Positions 1 to 11,127 of a stretch of 64,000 bases of DNA are shown here, one piece after another (positions within the stretch are counted from its first letter, which is position 1; each line of letters opens with the position of its first letter). This DNA is from Xanthomonas boreopolis. GTDB lineage: Bacteria > Pseudomonadota > Gammaproteobacteria > Xanthomonadales > Xanthomonadaceae. The notes beneath the pieces are model-generated. The model made no database searches and was not told the DNA's origin. It saw nothing but the letters and a program-made list of their open reading frames with translations. The position numbers and the translations under genes are program-made. The stretch covers positions 1-64,000 of the forward strand of contig BNBA01000001.1 in assembly GCA_014654535.1 (NCBI GenBank). Reading direction: 5' to 3'.

Positions 1-284
1 AGTCGACCGACCTGCAGGACCTGTTCATCGCGCACATCGGCGGCATGGACGCGTTCGCGCGCGGGCTGGAGGTGGCGCACGCGCTGCTGACGGCCTCGCC
101 GTGGGAGCAGTGGCGCCAGCAGCGCTACGCCAGCTTCGACAGCGGCGCGGGCAAGGACTTCGTGGACGGCAAGCTGGACCTGGCGGCGCTGGCGGGCCTG
201 GCGGCCCAGCACGGCGAGCCGAAGCAGACCAGCGGCCGCCAGGAGGCCTACGAGAACCTGCTCAACCAGTACCTGTTGCGCTGA
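1..284 (+). CDS. xylA: Xylose isomerase, C-terminal fragment (5' end outside window)
   Basis: The reading frame is open from base 3 to the TGA at 282-284 and gives the last 93 residues of a xylose isomerase, the enzyme that interconverts D-xylose and D-xylulose. The stretch [18 protein letters not shown] and the terminal [14 protein letters not shown] are typical of the C-terminal tail arm that packs against neighbouring subunits in the tetramer. The metal and catalytic residues lie upstream, outside the window. A sugar/proton symporter gene follows 178 bp later in the same direction, which fits a xylose uptake and catabolism locus. Identification rests on recalled family similarity of the tail only. 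Confidence 0.85.
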   Translation, partial: STDLQDLFIAHIGGMDAFARGLEVAHALLTASPWEQWRQQRYASFDSGAGKDFVDGKLDLAALAGLAAQHGEPKQTSGRQEAYENLLNQYLLR

Positions 285-355
285 CCGCGTACGGCCGGTG
301 GTCGCGGTGACCGCCGGCAGGCGGTAGAGTCGGCGCGGCCGCCGCGCTGGCGAGG

Positions 356-382
356 GCCGGCACCGGGCGATACGGTGCCGGC
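356..382 (+). terminator. Hairpin after xylA
   Basis: GCCGGCACC (356-364) pairs perfectly with GGTGCCGGC (374-382) across a 9-nt loop. It lies 72 bp after the xylA stop. No T tract follows, so it may be an attenuating or mRNA-stabilising hairpin between xylA and the transporter gene and not a true terminator. Confidence 0.4.
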
Positions 383-462
383 AGGCCGGCGGCCACGATC
401 ATGCGAGGGGCACCGGCACGCCGGTGCGGTCAATCGAACACAACCCGGGGAGAACCACCGGA

Positions 463-1899
463 ATGAGCACCACCACCACGGCTGCGAATCCAGCCGCCGC
501 GCACGCCGCGGAGAACACCCGTTTCATCATCCTGATCAGCTGCGTCGCCACGATCGGCGGCTTCCTGTTCGGCTTCGACAGCGGCGTCATCAACGGCACG
601 GTCGACGGTCTCAAGCAGACCTTCCATTCCAGCTCGGCCGGGATCGGCTTCGAGGTCGCCTCGATGCTGCTCGGTTGCGCGATCGGCGCGTTCTTCGCCG
701 GCCGCCTGGCCGACCGCTGGGGCCGCCGCGCGGTGCTGATCATCGCCGCGGTGCTGTTCCTGCTCTCGGCGCTGGGCGCGGGGGCCTCGCACAGCTCTGC
801 GTTCTTCATCTTCTCGCGGGTGATGGGCGGCTTCGCGGTCGGCGCGGCCAGCGTGATGTCGCCGGCCTACATCGCCGAGGTCGCTTCGGCGCGCTACCGC
901 GGCCGGCTGGCGACGGTGCAGCAGATCGCGATCATCAGCGGCCTGTTCTGCGCGTTCCTGTCCAACTACCTGCTGGCCAAGGCGGCCGGCGCGTCCACGC
1001 AGCACCTGTGGTTCGGGCAGGAGGCCTGGCGCTGGATGTTCTGGATGCAGGCGATCCCGTCCGCCATCTTCCTGATCCTGCTGCTGACGATCCCGGAAAG
1101 CCCTCGCTACCTGGTGGTGAAGAAGCGCAAGGAAGAGGCCCTGGCGGTGCTGACGCGCCTGTACGGCGCCTCCGAGGCGCAGGCCAAGCTGGGCGAGATC
1201 GATGCATCGCTGTCGGAGGACCACCACCGGCCGAGCCTGTCGGACCTGATCAACAAGGCGACCGGCAAGATCCGCCCGATCGTCTGGATCGGCATCGGCC
1301 TGGCGGTGTTCCAGCAGCTGGTCGGCATCAACGTGGTGTTCTACTACGGCGCGGTGCTGTGGCAGGCGGTCGGCTTCTCGGAGAACGACGCGCTGCTGAT
1401 CAACGTGCTCTCCGGCGGCCTGAGCATCGGCGCCTGCCTGGTGACGGTGGTGCTGATCGACAAGATCGGCCGCAAGCCGTTGCTGTGGGTCGGCTCGGCG
1501 GGCATGGCGGTCACGCTGGCGCTGGTCACCTACGCCTTCGCCAGCGCATCGCTGGATGCAAACGGCAAGCTGGCGATGTCCGACTCGATGGGCCTGCTGG
1601 CGCTGGTCGCGGCCAATGCCTACGTGGTGTTCTTCAACATGTCCTGGGGCCCGGTGATGTGGGTGATGCTGGGCGAGATGTTCCCGAACCAGATCCGCGG
1701 CTCGGGCCTGGCGGTGGCCGGCGCGGCGCAGTGGACCTCCAACTTCGCGATCACCGTGACCTTCCCGATCCTGCTCGGTAGCATCGGCCTGGCGGGGGCC
1801 TACGGGATCTACACCGTGGCGGCCTTCCTGTCGGTGTTCTTCGTGCTCAAGTGGGTCTACGAGACCAAGGGCAAGGAACTGGAGCAGATGGAGGGCTGA
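463..1899 (+). CDS. Sugar porter MFS transporter, XylE/GalP type
   Basis: The 478-residue protein belongs to the sugar-porter branch of the major facilitator superfamily, inner-membrane proton symporters for monosaccharides. Visible signatures in order: GGFLFGFDSGVINGT in TM1, DRWGRR between TM2 and TM3, PESPRYLV after TM6, QQLVGINVVFYYG in TM7, DKIGRKPLL between TM8 and TM9, and YETKGKELEQME at the C-terminus. About twelve hydrophobic segments are present. The ATG at 463 is preferred because GGGGAG lies 10 nt upstream; an in-frame GTG at 424 has no such site. Its place downstream of xylA suggests D-xylose as substrate, but glucose or arabinose cannot be excluded from sequence alone. Confidence 0.9.
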   Translation: MSTTTTAANPAAAHAAENTRFIILISCVATIGGFLFGFDSGVINGTVDGLKQTFHSSSAGIGFEVASMLLGCAIGAFFAGRLADRWGRRAVLIIAAVLFLLSALGAGASHSSAFFIFSRVMGGFAVGAASVMSPAYIAEVASARYRGRLATVQQIAIISGLFCAFLSNYLLAKAAGASTQHLWFGQEAWRWMFWMQAIPSAIFLILLLTIPESPRYLVVKKRKEEALAVLTRLYGASEAQAKLGEIDASLSEDHHRPSLSDLINKATGKIRPIVWIGIGLAVFQQLVGINVVFYYGAVLWQAVGFSENDALLINVLSGGLSIGACLVTVVLIDKIGRKPLLWVGSAGMAVTLALVTYAFASASLDANGKLAMSDSMGLLALVAANAYVVFFNMSWGPVMWVMLGEMFPNQIRGSGLAVAGAAQWTSNFAITVTFPILLGSIGLAGAYGIYTVAAFLSVFFVLKWVYETKGKELEQMEG

Positions 1900-2050
1900 G
1901 CCCTGCTGCCGCCCCTTTCCCGCCAGGGGAGAGGGGTAAGGCATGCATGCCATGGCGCGCATGCCCCCGGGCGCCCACGCCGCCGGCGTGGGCCGGGACG
2001 GGGAGGACCAGGGTGCTTCCCCCCGCCTCACCCGGGGGGGAGGGAAAAAC

Positions 2051-2078
2051 AAAAAGCCCCGCATTGGCGGGGCTTTTT
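2051..2078. terminator. Bidirectional intrinsic terminator
   Basis: AGCCCCGC (2055-2062) pairs with GCGGGGCT (2067-2074) over a 4-nt loop, with an A run on the left and TTTTT on the right. It can therefore stop transcription from both sides: the symporter on the plus strand and the tRNA-Glu gene on the minus strand. Confidence 0.85.
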
Positions 2079-2095
2079 CGTTCTCGCATCCGACG

Positions 2096-2170
2096 TGGCG
2101 CTCCCTAGGGGACTCGAACCCCTGTTTTAGCCTTGAGAGGGCCACGTCCTAACCACTAGACGAAGGGAGC
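2096..2170 (-). tRNA. tRNA-Glu (anticodon CTC)
   Basis: Read on the minus strand from 2170, the 7-bp acceptor stem GCTCCCT/AGGGAGC closes the cloverleaf. The T arm holds GGTTCGAGTC. The anticodon stem TGGCC/GGCTA (one G-T wobble) frames the loop CTCTCAA, giving anticodon CTC, which reads GAG. Discriminator G and a chromosomally encoded CCA end the 75-nt gene. The hairpin with T tract at 2051-2078 lies directly downstream. Confidence 0.95.
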
Positions 2171-2240
2171 GTTTTGTTACGTCGATGTGAGCGCGCTAGT
2201 ATAGTGGGCTCGAATCCGTTCGGCAACATCCTGCACCACT

Positions 2241-3587
2241 TTGGGAAGCGCCACCATCGAACCTTCAGTTACATCTCCGTTCACCCTGCGGGTGATTCCG
2301 CGCGAGCAGCATGTCATCTCGCGCAAGGACATCAGTCCCAACGCACTGCGGGTGCTGTACCGCCTGCGCGAGGCGGGCTTCGGCGCCTTCCTCGTCGGCG
2401 GCGCGGTCCGCGACCTGCTGGTCGGCGGGCATCCCAAGGATTTCGACGTCGCCACCGATGCCACGCCGGAGGAGGTCAAGAGCCTGTTCCGCAATTGCCG
2501 CCTGATCGGCCGCCGCTTCCGCCTGGCGCACGTGGTGTTCGGCCGCGAGATCATCGAGGTGGCCACGTTCCGCGCCAACAGCGACGACGGCAGCGGCGAC
2601 CGCGAGGTCGAGAACGGCCGGCTGGTGCGCGACAACGTCTACGGCACGATCGAGGAGGACGCGATCCGCCGCGACTTCACCTGCAACGCCCTGTACTACG
2701 CGATCGAGGACTTCTCGGTGCGCGACTACGTGGGCGGGTTCGACGACGTGCAGGCGCGGGTGATGCGCCTGATCGGCGATCCCGAGCAGCGCTACCGCGA
2801 GGACCCGGTACGCATGCTGCGCGCGGTGCGCCTGGCGGCCAAGCTCGGCTTCGAGATCGAGCCGGCCACGGCCGGGCCGATCCCGCGCCTGGCCGGGTTG
2901 CTGGCCGACGCCGCGCCGGCGCGGTTGTTCGAGGAAGTGCTCAAGCTGTTCCTGTCCGGCCACGGCGTGGCCAGCTTCGAAGGGCTGGAGCGGCACGGGT
3001 TGCTCGACGCGCTGTTCCCCGAGAGCGCCGCGGCGCTGCGCTCCAACCGCAGCGGCGCGTTGCGCCGGATGCTGATCGCGGGCTTGGGCAATACCGACCA
3101 GCGGGTCGCGAACGACGAGCCGGTCTCGCCGGCATTCCTGTTCGCGCTGCTGCTGTGGCCGGCGTTCTGCCGGACCCTGGCGATGCTGCAGGCCCAGGGC
3201 GTGCCGGTGGAGGAGGCGCAGCGGCGCGCCGCCGACCGCGTCACCCTGCACGAGACCGAGCGGGTCGCGCTGCCACGGCGCTTCTCGTTGCCGATGCAGG
3301 AGATCTGGCTGCTGCAGACCCGCTTCTCCTCGCGGCAGCGCAAGCGCGTGTTCCGCACGCTGGCGCACCCGCGCTTCCGCGCGGCGTTCGACTTCCTGGC
3401 GCTGCGCCAGATCGCCTCGCCCGACCATGCCGCCGATGTCGAGTTCTGGCGCGAGGCGCAGCAGCAGTCCGGGCAGGAGCTGGTCTCGGCGATCGAGTCG
3501 GCGCAGGTCGAACTCGGCGACGACGCGCCGGCCCCGCACAAGCGCCGCCGCCGGCGCCGGCGCGCCACCGGCTCCAGCCCGGAGTAA
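2241..3587 (+). CDS. pcnB: Poly(A) polymerase I
   Basis: PcnB adds 3' poly(A) tails that promote RNA decay. The N-terminal nucleotidyltransferase core shows [21 protein letters not shown] (glycine motif plus the metal-binding DFD at about residues 67-69) and the [11 protein letters not shown] block shared by class II poly(A) polymerases and CCA enzymes. The family is separated from CCA-adding enzymes by the [15 protein letters not shown] stretch. The C-terminus ends in a basic tail ([10 protein letters not shown]) typical of PcnB. No ATG fits the conserved N-terminus: the best start is TTG at 2241, giving 448 residues, so the first dozen residues are uncertain. folK follows 5 nt later. Confidence 0.93.
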   Translation: MGSATIEPSVTSPFTLRVIPREQHVISRKDISPNALRVLYRLREAGFGAFLVGGAVRDLLVGGHPKDFDVATDATPEEVKSLFRNCRLIGRRFRLAHVVFGREIIEVATFRANSDDGSGDREVENGRLVRDNVYGTIEEDAIRRDFTCNALYYAIEDFSVRDYVGGFDDVQARVMRLIGDPEQRYREDPVRMLRAVRLAAKLGFEIEPATAGPIPRLAGLLADAAPARLFEEVLKLFLSGHGVASFEGLERHGLLDALFPESAAALRSNRSGALRRMLIAGLGNTDQRVANDEPVSPAFLFALLLWPAFCRTLAMLQAQGVPVEEAQRRAADRVTLHETERVALPRRFSLPMQEIWLLQTRFSSRQRKRVFRTLAHPRFRAAFDFLALRQIASPDHAADVEFWREAQQQSGQELVSAIESAQVELGDDAPAPHKRRRRRRRATGSSPE

Positions 3588-3592
3588 CGGGT

Positions 3593-4078
3593 TTGGTAAG
3601 GGCCTGTATCGGCCTGGGAGCCAACCTGGGCGATGCGCCGGCGGCCGTGCGGCAGGCGCTGGCGGCGCTGGCGGCCCTGCCGCGGACCCGCCTGGTGGCG
3701 GCATCGCGGCTGTACCGCACGCCGGCATGGGGCCGCGAGGACCAGCCGGATTTCATCAACGCCGCCGCACTGGTCGAGACCGGCCTGGCAGCCGAGCCGC
3801 TGCTGGACGCGCTGCTCGGGATCGAGCGGCGCTTCGGCCGGATCCGCCTGCCGGGCGAGCGCTGGGGGCCGCGCACGCTGGACCTGGACCTGTTGCTCTA
3901 TGGCGAACGGCGCATCGGGCTGCCGCGCCTGCAGGTGCCGCACCCGCACCTGCACGAGCGTGCGTTCGCGCTGGTGCCGCTGGCCGAGGTCGCCCCGGAG
4001 GCGATGATCCCGGGCCATGGAACGGTGAAGTCCGTACTCGCCGGTATCGATGCCTGCGGGATCGAGCCGATTGGGTAG
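3593..4078 (+). CDS. folK: 2-amino-4-hydroxy-6-hydroxymethyldihydropteridine pyrophosphokinase (HPPK)
   Basis: This 161-residue protein transfers pyrophosphate from ATP to 6-hydroxymethyl-dihydropterin in folate synthesis. It opens with the signature IGLGANLGD and carries [11 protein letters not shown], whose aspartates bind the two magnesium ions, followed by [15 protein letters not shown]. The only start that leaves the conserved N-terminus intact is the TTG at 3593, 5 nt after the pcnB stop, with GGAG overlapping the pcnB end. Gene order pcnB-folK-panB is common in gammaproteobacteria and places it in a pterin/pantoate co-factor operon. ATG starts further in would cut away the fold. Confidence 0.93.
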   Translation: MVRACIGLGANLGDAPAAVRQALAALAALPRTRLVAASRLYRTPAWGREDQPDFINAAALVETGLAAEPLLDALLGIERRFGRIRLPGERWGPRTLDLDLLLYGERRIGLPRLQVPHPHLHERAFALVPLAEVAPEAMIPGHGTVKSVLAGIDACGIEPIG

Positions 4079-4113
4079 ATAATGCTGGGCTTATCACCCC
4101 ACGTAATGAGTTC

Positions 4114-4929
4114 ATGAGCAGCCACGCCGATAGCAAGCCCTGGACCGTTCCCGCCCTGGCCGAGGCCAAGCGGGAAGGTCGCAAGCTGGTGATGTTGACC
4201 GCCTACGACGCCGGGTTCGCGCGTACCTTCGAGGCCAACGGCGTCGACCTGATCCTGATCGGCGATTCGCTCGGCATGGTGGTGCAGGGCCACGATTCGA
4301 CCCTGCCGGTGACCGTGCGCGACATGGTCTACCACACCTCGGCGGTCGCGCGCGTGCTGCAGCGGGCGCTGCTGGTGGCCGACCTGCCGTTCGGCGCGGA
4401 CGCCACCCCGGAACGCGCCTTCGACGCCTCGATGCAGCTGCTGCAGGCCGGCGCGGAGATGGTCAAGATCGAAGGCGCCGGCTTCAAGCTGGACGTGATC
4501 CGCCACCTGGTCGAGCGCGAGATCCCGGTCTGCTCGCACCTGGGCCTGACCCCGCAGTCGGTGCTGCGCCTGGGCGGGTTCAAGGTGCAGGGGCGCGGCG
4601 ACGCCGCGCAACGGCTGGTCGAGGATGCCAGGGCCGTGGTCGAGGCGGGCGCCTCGCTGCTGGTGCTGGAATGCGTGCCGAGCCCGCTCGCCGCGCAGAT
4701 CACCGCCGAGGTGGCCGCCCCGACCATCGGCATCGGTGCCGGTCCCGGCTGCGACGGCCAGGTGCTGGTGATGCACGACTTCCTCGGCCTGGACAGCGGC
4801 CACCGCCGGCCCAAGTTCGTCAAGGACTTCCTGGCCGAGGGCGGTTCGGTCGCGGGCGCGGTCCGCGCATATGCGGAAGCCGTCCGCGACGGCAGTTTCC
4901 CCGACGAAGAGCACGCCTACGCCGCATGA
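4114..4929 (+). CDS. panB: 3-methyl-2-oxobutanoate hydroxymethyltransferase
   Basis: PanB makes ketopantoate from 2-oxoisovalerate and 5,10-methylene-THF, the first committed step of pantothenate synthesis. The 271-residue product shows the TIM-barrel landmarks [37 protein letters not shown] (metal-binding Asp and surrounding loop), EMVKIEG and [10 protein letters not shown], then [12 protein letters not shown] with the catalytic glutamate. The ATG at 4114 gives the family's usual length. The stop overlaps the panC start as ATGA, so translation is likely coupled. It receives its folate cofactor from the pathway of the neighbouring folK. Confidence 0.96.
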   Translation: MSSHADSKPWTVPALAEAKREGRKLVMLTAYDAGFARTFEANGVDLILIGDSLGMVVQGHDSTLPVTVRDMVYHTSAVARVLQRALLVADLPFGADATPERAFDASMQLLQAGAEMVKIEGAGFKLDVIRHLVEREIPVCSHLGLTPQSVLRLGGFKVQGRGDAAQRLVEDARAVVEAGASLLVLECVPSPLAAQITAEVAAPTIGIGAGPGCDGQVLVMHDFLGLDSGHRRPKFVKDFLAEGGSVAGAVRAYAEAVRDGSFPDEEHAYAA

Positions 4930-5768
4930 TCGAGACCGTCAAAGACCTGGCCCGGCTGCGCGCGATCGTCGCCGGGTGGAAGCGCGAGGGCCTGCGCGTG
5001 GCGCTGGTGCCGACCATGGGCAACCTGCATGCCGGCCACTTCTCGCTGGTGATGCTGGCGCGGCAGTATGCCGACCGCGTGGTGTCGAGCGTGTTCGTGA
5101 ACCCGACCCAGTTCGGCCCGAACGAGGACTTCTCGCGCTATCCGCGCACGCCGGAGGCCGACATGCGCGGCCTGGAGGACGCCGGTTGCGACGTGCTCTG
5201 GCTGCCGAGCGTGGAGACGATGTACCCGCTCGGCACCGAGCTGGCGATGCGGATGCGGGCGCCGGGCATCAGCGAGGTGCTGGAGGGCGCGCACCGCCCC
5301 GGCCACTTCGATGGCGTGTGCACGGTGGTGGCACGCCTGTTCAACCAGGCCCAGCCGGACGTCGCCGCGTTCGGCAAGAAGGACTACCAGCAACTGGCGG
5401 TGATCCGGCAGATGGTGGCCGACCTGGCGTTCCCGATCGAACTGCTGGCCGGCAGCATCGTGCGCGAGCAGGACGGCCTGGCGATGAGTTCCCGCAACCA
5501 GTACCTGTCGGCGGAGGAGCGCCCGCGTGCCGCGCTGATCCGCAAGGTGCTGCTGGGCATGCGCGAGGCCTGCGAGGCGGGGACGCCGCGCGCGCAGGTC
5601 GAGGCGGCGGCGGCGGAGCGGCTCGCCGGAGGCGGTTTCGCGGTGGACTACGCGGTGGTCCGCACGCCGGAGCTGGCCGAGCCGGAGGATGGCTACGACG
5701 GCCCGCGCGTGGCGCTGGTCGCGGCCAAGCTGGGGCGCACCCGGTTGATCGACAACCTGGAGTTCTGA
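4926..5768 (+). CDS. panC: Pantoate-beta-alanine ligase (pantothenate synthetase)
   Basis: PanC condenses pantoate with beta-alanine through a pantoyl-adenylate. The 280-residue protein has the class I nucleotidyltransferase motif [10 protein letters not shown] (His35 and His38), [19 protein letters not shown] for pantoate binding, [13 protein letters not shown], and the KMSKS-like AMSSRNQYL. The start overlaps the panB stop by ATGA. A weak GCCGGCT/AGCCGGC hairpin lies at 5770-5791 after the stop. The panBC pair is separated from panD by 229 bp that contain a REP-like repeat and a likely promoter, so panD can be expressed separately. Confidence 0.96.
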   Translation: MIETVKDLARLRAIVAGWKREGLRVALVPTMGNLHAGHFSLVMLARQYADRVVSSVFVNPTQFGPNEDFSRYPRTPEADMRGLEDAGCDVLWLPSVETMYPLGTELAMRMRAPGISEVLEGAHRPGHFDGVCTVVARLFNQAQPDVAAFGKKDYQQLAVIRQMVADLAFPIELLAGSIVREQDGLAMSSRNQYLSAEERPRAALIRKVLLGMREACEAGTPRAQVEAAAAERLAGGGFAVDYAVVRTPELAEPEDGYDGPRVALVAAKLGRTRLIDNLEF

Positions 5769-5807
5769 GGCCGGCTCCCTGGAGAGCCGGCTTCGGCGGA
5801 ACCGCCG

Positions 5808-5869
5808 CTGCGGGAGGGGCTCCGGTCCCTAGGCTTTGCCGGTCCTCTGTCGGGATTGAAGTCCCGACC
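5808..5869. repeat. REP-like palindromic element, degenerate copy
   Basis: The segment reads CTGCGGGAGGGGCTCCGGTCCC ... GGGATTGAAGTCCCGAC when split into its arms. It resembles the arms of the two clearer copies at 11000-11070 and 48837-48955 (a G-rich lead, a CTTCRGTC-type core, then a GGGCTTT-like centre). The arms here no longer pair perfectly. It sits between panC and panD. Confidence 0.5.
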
Positions 5870-5940
5870 ACGAACAAACAGGCATCCTGCAAGCGTTCGA
5901 TCGCTCGACGGCCCGACCCGGGCGAGTTCGCTTTCCCAAG

Positions 5941-5961
5941 TCCCGGGTCCCGGGTCCCGGG
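5941..5961. repeat. Three perfect TCCCGGG tandem heptamers
   Basis: The unit TCCCGGG occurs three times in succession with no mismatch, ending 36 bp before the panD start. TGTAAACT follows at once (5962-5969) and could serve as a -10 element for panD, so the repeat would occupy the spacer/-35 region of that promoter. Copy number may vary between strains. Confidence 0.7.
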
Positions 5962-5997
5962 TGTAAACTCAATCCTTTCTTTACGCCGTCCCCCGTC

Positions 5998-6378
5998 ATG
6001 CAACTGTCCCTGCTGAAAGCCAAGATCCATCGCGCCACCGTCACCCATTCGGAGCTCAACTACGAGGGCTCGATCGCCATCGACGGCCTGCTGCTGGAGG
6101 CCACCGGCATCCGCGAGTTCGAGCAGGTCCACATCTGGGACGTGACCAACGGTTCGCGCTTCACCACCTATGCGATCCGCGCGGAGGAAGGCAGCGGCGT
6201 GATCTCGCTCAACGGCGGCGCGGCGCGCCACGTGCAGGTCGGCGATCTCGTGATCATCGCCGCGTTCGCGAGCATGACCGAGGCGGAGGCCAACGCCTTC
6301 AAGCCGAACCTGGTCTACGTCGACGGCGCCAACAAGATCACCCACACCAACCACACGATCCCCACACAGGCCGCATGA
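5998..6378 (+). CDS. panD: Aspartate 1-decarboxylase, pyruvoyl-dependent
   Basis: PanD decarboxylates L-aspartate to beta-alanine, the substrate of PanC. The 126-residue proenzyme has the self-cleavage site Gly24-Ser25 (YEGSI); Ser25 becomes the pyruvoyl group. Other landmarks are [10 protein letters not shown] (Lys9 region), W..TNGSRF with the tyrosine-containing FTTYAI, and the SLNGGAAR loop with the DLVIIAAFA strand. The length fits the bacterial family. The stop overlaps the pgi start as ATGA, an unusual link between coenzyme A precursor supply and glycolysis that is conserved, as far as I recall, in related Xanthomonadaceae. Confidence 0.96.
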   Translation: MQLSLLKAKIHRATVTHSELNYEGSIAIDGLLLEATGIREFEQVHIWDVTNGSRFTTYAIRAEEGSGVISLNGGAARHVQVGDLVIIAAFASMTEAEANAFKPNLVYVDGANKITHTNHTIPTQAA

Positions 6379-7892
6379 CCCAGAACAACGGATTCGATTC
6401 GCTGCACTCCCACGCCCAGCGCCTGCGTGGCGCTGCCATCCCCGCGCTGCTGGCCGCCGAGCCCGACCGGCCGGAGCAGTACGCAAGGCGGGTCGGTCCG
6501 TTGTATTTCAACTTCGCGCGGCAGAAGTACGACCGCGCGGCGCTGGACGCGCTGCTGGCGCTGGCGGCCGAGCGCGACGTGGCCGGCGCGTTCCGGCGCC
6601 TGTTCCGCGGCGAGCAGGTCAACGTCACCGAGCAGCGCGCGGCGCTGCACACCGCATTGCGCGGCGACCTGACCGGCGCGCCGGTCGCGGCGGAGGCCTA
6701 TGCCACGGCCGCCGGCGTGCGCCAGCGCATGAAGGGGCTGATCGAAGCGCTGGAGAAGAGCGGCGTCACCGACGTCGTCAGCGTCGGCATCGGCGGTTCG
6801 GACCTCGGCCCGCGCCTGGTCGCCGATGCCCTGCGCCCGGTCGCGGGCGCGCGCTTCCGCGTGCACTTCGTCTCCAACGTCGACGGCGCGGCGATGCAGC
6901 GCACGCTGGCGACGCTGGACCCGGCGACCACCGCCGGCATCCTGATCTCCAAGACCTTCGGCACCCAGGAAACGCTGCTCAACGGCGCGATCCTGCACCA
7001 GTGGCTGGGCGGCAGCGAGCGCCTGTACGCGGTCAGCGCCAATCCCGAGCGCGCCGCCAAGGCCTTCGACATCGCGCCGGGCCACGTGCTGCCGATGTGG
7101 GACTGGGTCGGCGGCCGCTATTCGCTGTGGTCGGCGGTCGGTTTCCCGATCGCGCTGGCGATCGGGTTCGATCGCTTCGAACAGCTGCTGGCCGGCGCGG
7201 CCGAGTTCGACCGGCACGCGCTGGAAACGCCGCTGGCCGACAACGTCGCGGTGCTGCACGGCCTGACCGCCGTATGGAACCGCAACCTGCTCGGCAGCGC
7301 CACGCACGCGGTGATGACCTACGACCAGCGCCTGGCGCTGCTGCCGGCCTACCTGCAGCAGCTGGTGATGGAAAGCCTGGGCAAGCGCGTCAAGCTCGAC
7401 GGCTCGCCGGTCGACAGCGACACGGTGTCGGTATGGTGGGGCGGCGCGGGCACCGACGTGCAGCACAGCTTCTTCCAGGCCCTGCACCAGGGCACCAGCA
7501 TCGTTCCGGCCGATTTCATCGGCATGGTCCGCAACGACGATCCCTACGTAGAGAACCACAGGGCGCTGCTGGCCAACCTGCTGGCGCAGACCGAGGCGCT
7601 GGCCAACGGCCAGTCCAGCGACGATCCGCACCGCAGCTACCCGGGCGGCCGTCCGAGCACGCTGATCCTGCTCGATGCGCTGACGCCGCAGGCGCTGGGC
7701 GCGCTGATCTCGATGTACGAGCACAGCGTGTACGTGCAGTCGGTGATGTGGGGCATCAACGCGTTCGACCAGTTCGGCGTCGAGCTGGGCAAGCAGCTGG
7801 CCAACCAGTTGCTGCCGGCGCTGAAGGGCGAGGCGACCGAGATCGCCGACCCGGTGACGCGCGGCGTGCTGCGGCAACTCGCCGCGAAGTAG
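6375..7892 (+). CDS. pgi: Glucose-6-phosphate isomerase
   Basis: This 505-residue cytosolic enzyme interconverts glucose 6-phosphate and fructose 6-phosphate. The phosphate-binding stretch [13 protein letters not shown] lies near residues 136-148. The SIS-domain signature [10 protein letters not shown], then [15 protein letters not shown] (family signature 1) and [19 protein letters not shown] follow, and the [17 protein letters not shown] signature closes the protein. It is somewhat shorter than the 549-residue E. coli enzyme, as in many xanthomonads. Translation is coupled to panD. A strong terminator follows at 7918-7944. Confidence 0.97.
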   Translation: MTQNNGFDSLHSHAQRLRGAAIPALLAAEPDRPEQYARRVGPLYFNFARQKYDRAALDALLALAAERDVAGAFRRLFRGEQVNVTEQRAALHTALRGDLTGAPVAAEAYATAAGVRQRMKGLIEALEKSGVTDVVSVGIGGSDLGPRLVADALRPVAGARFRVHFVSNVDGAAMQRTLATLDPATTAGILISKTFGTQETLLNGAILHQWLGGSERLYAVSANPERAAKAFDIAPGHVLPMWDWVGGRYSLWSAVGFPIALAIGFDRFEQLLAGAAEFDRHALETPLADNVAVLHGLTAVWNRNLLGSATHAVMTYDQRLALLPAYLQQLVMESLGKRVKLDGSPVDSDTVSVWWGGAGTDVQHSFFQALHQGTSIVPADFIGMVRNDDPYVENHRALLANLLAQTEALANGQSSDDPHRSYPGGRPSTLILLDALTPQALGALISMYEHSVYVQSVMWGINAFDQFGVELGKQLANQLLPALKGEATEIADPVTRGVLRQLAAK

Positions 7893-7917
7893 CGCCAAAC
7901 CACTTGCGCGCGCGGAG

Positions 7918-7944
7918 AAACGGATGCCGGAGGCATCCGTTTTT
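7918..7944 (+). terminator. Intrinsic terminator of the pan-pgi operon
   Basis: CGGATGCC (7921-7928) pairs with GGCATCCG (7932-7939) over a 3-nt loop, preceded by AAA and followed by TTTTT. It lies 26 bp after the pgi stop. Confidence 0.88.
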
Positions 7945-8281
7945 CGTTGGCCGGTTCGACGCCGCAAACCCTGGCCGGGGTTTCGTGCGGCGAGTGGGGT
8001 TGGCGCCTATGCCGCCCGCGGTTTTGCGCAGCCGCGGCGCAGTTCGATATTGCGTTGCAGCATGGCGCCTGCCGGCCCTTCGCCGCCCGTGGCGCGGAAC
8101 CCGGCGAAAACCCGCAAATCGCATGGGTTTGGGCGCAGGCGGGATATATCGCATTCCGATATACGGTTGCACATGGGCTATATCGTTCGCTTTTGTTGAC
8201 AGCCATTCACGAATGGGAAAGCGTACGCGCCGGATGACGGCCCATGCACGGGCCGGTCGGTAACCCGTACGGAGATCGCCC
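7945..8281 (+). promoter_or_regulatory. Upstream region of the GH3 glucosidase with operator-like inverted repeats
   Basis: No convincing gene lies in these 337 bp. TATATCG (8145-8151) and CGATATA (8157-8163) form a perfect inverted repeat with a 5-nt centre, and a third TATATCG half-site follows at 8179-8185. Further down, TTGACA (8196-8201) looks like a -35 box and is overlapped by a second palindrome, CCATTC-AC-GAATGG (8203-8216). No good -10 box is evident 17 bp on. GGAG at 8271-8274 is the ribosome-binding site. The repeats could bind a sugar-responsive or stress regulator; which one is unknown. Confidence 0.45.
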
Positions 8282-10885
<2,604 letters not shown>

Positions 10886-10999
10886 GCCGGTCAGGAGTTC
10901 GCGCCATCGTTGGCGCGAGCGACAAGAGCAACGGCTGTCTTTGCGGCAGCCGCGACGACAGCAAGCGAAGGCGCTGGCGGTCGTGGGTCCTGTTGTTTT

Positions 11000-11070
11000 T
11001 GTGGGAGCGACTTCAGTCGCGATGGGGGCTTTACCGATAAAGCCCCGTCGCGACTGAAGTCGCTCCCACA
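11000..11070. repeat. REP-like palindrome, near-perfect 71-nt hairpin
   Basis: The left arm 11000-11022 (TGTGGGAGCGACTTCAGTCG, then CGA) is the exact reverse complement of the right arm 11048-11070. An inner pair GGGGCTTTA (11025-11033) and TAAAGCCCC (11038-11046) continues the stem to a 4-nt loop. The whole 71 nt folds as one hairpin. It lies between the GH3 gene and the SSS symporter and may end or protect the upstream transcript. Arms of this kind are common dispersed repeats in xanthomonads and pseudomonads. Confidence 0.85.
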
Positions 11071-11127
11071 GGGAAACGCGGCTTCGGAACCAGCGCACGA
11101 TCCACGGTTGAACGGGAGAGGGATGCA

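Noticed and set aside
45-2145. A horizontally acquired sugar island at the left edge
   Set aside because: Base composition matches the rest, no mobility genes are present, and tRNA-Glu at 2096-2170 has no adjacent integrase or duplicated 3' end.
7924-8237. Small open frames between pgi and the GH3 gene
   Set aside because: They overlap the pgi terminator and the operator-like repeats, lack ribosome sites and resemble no family I know.
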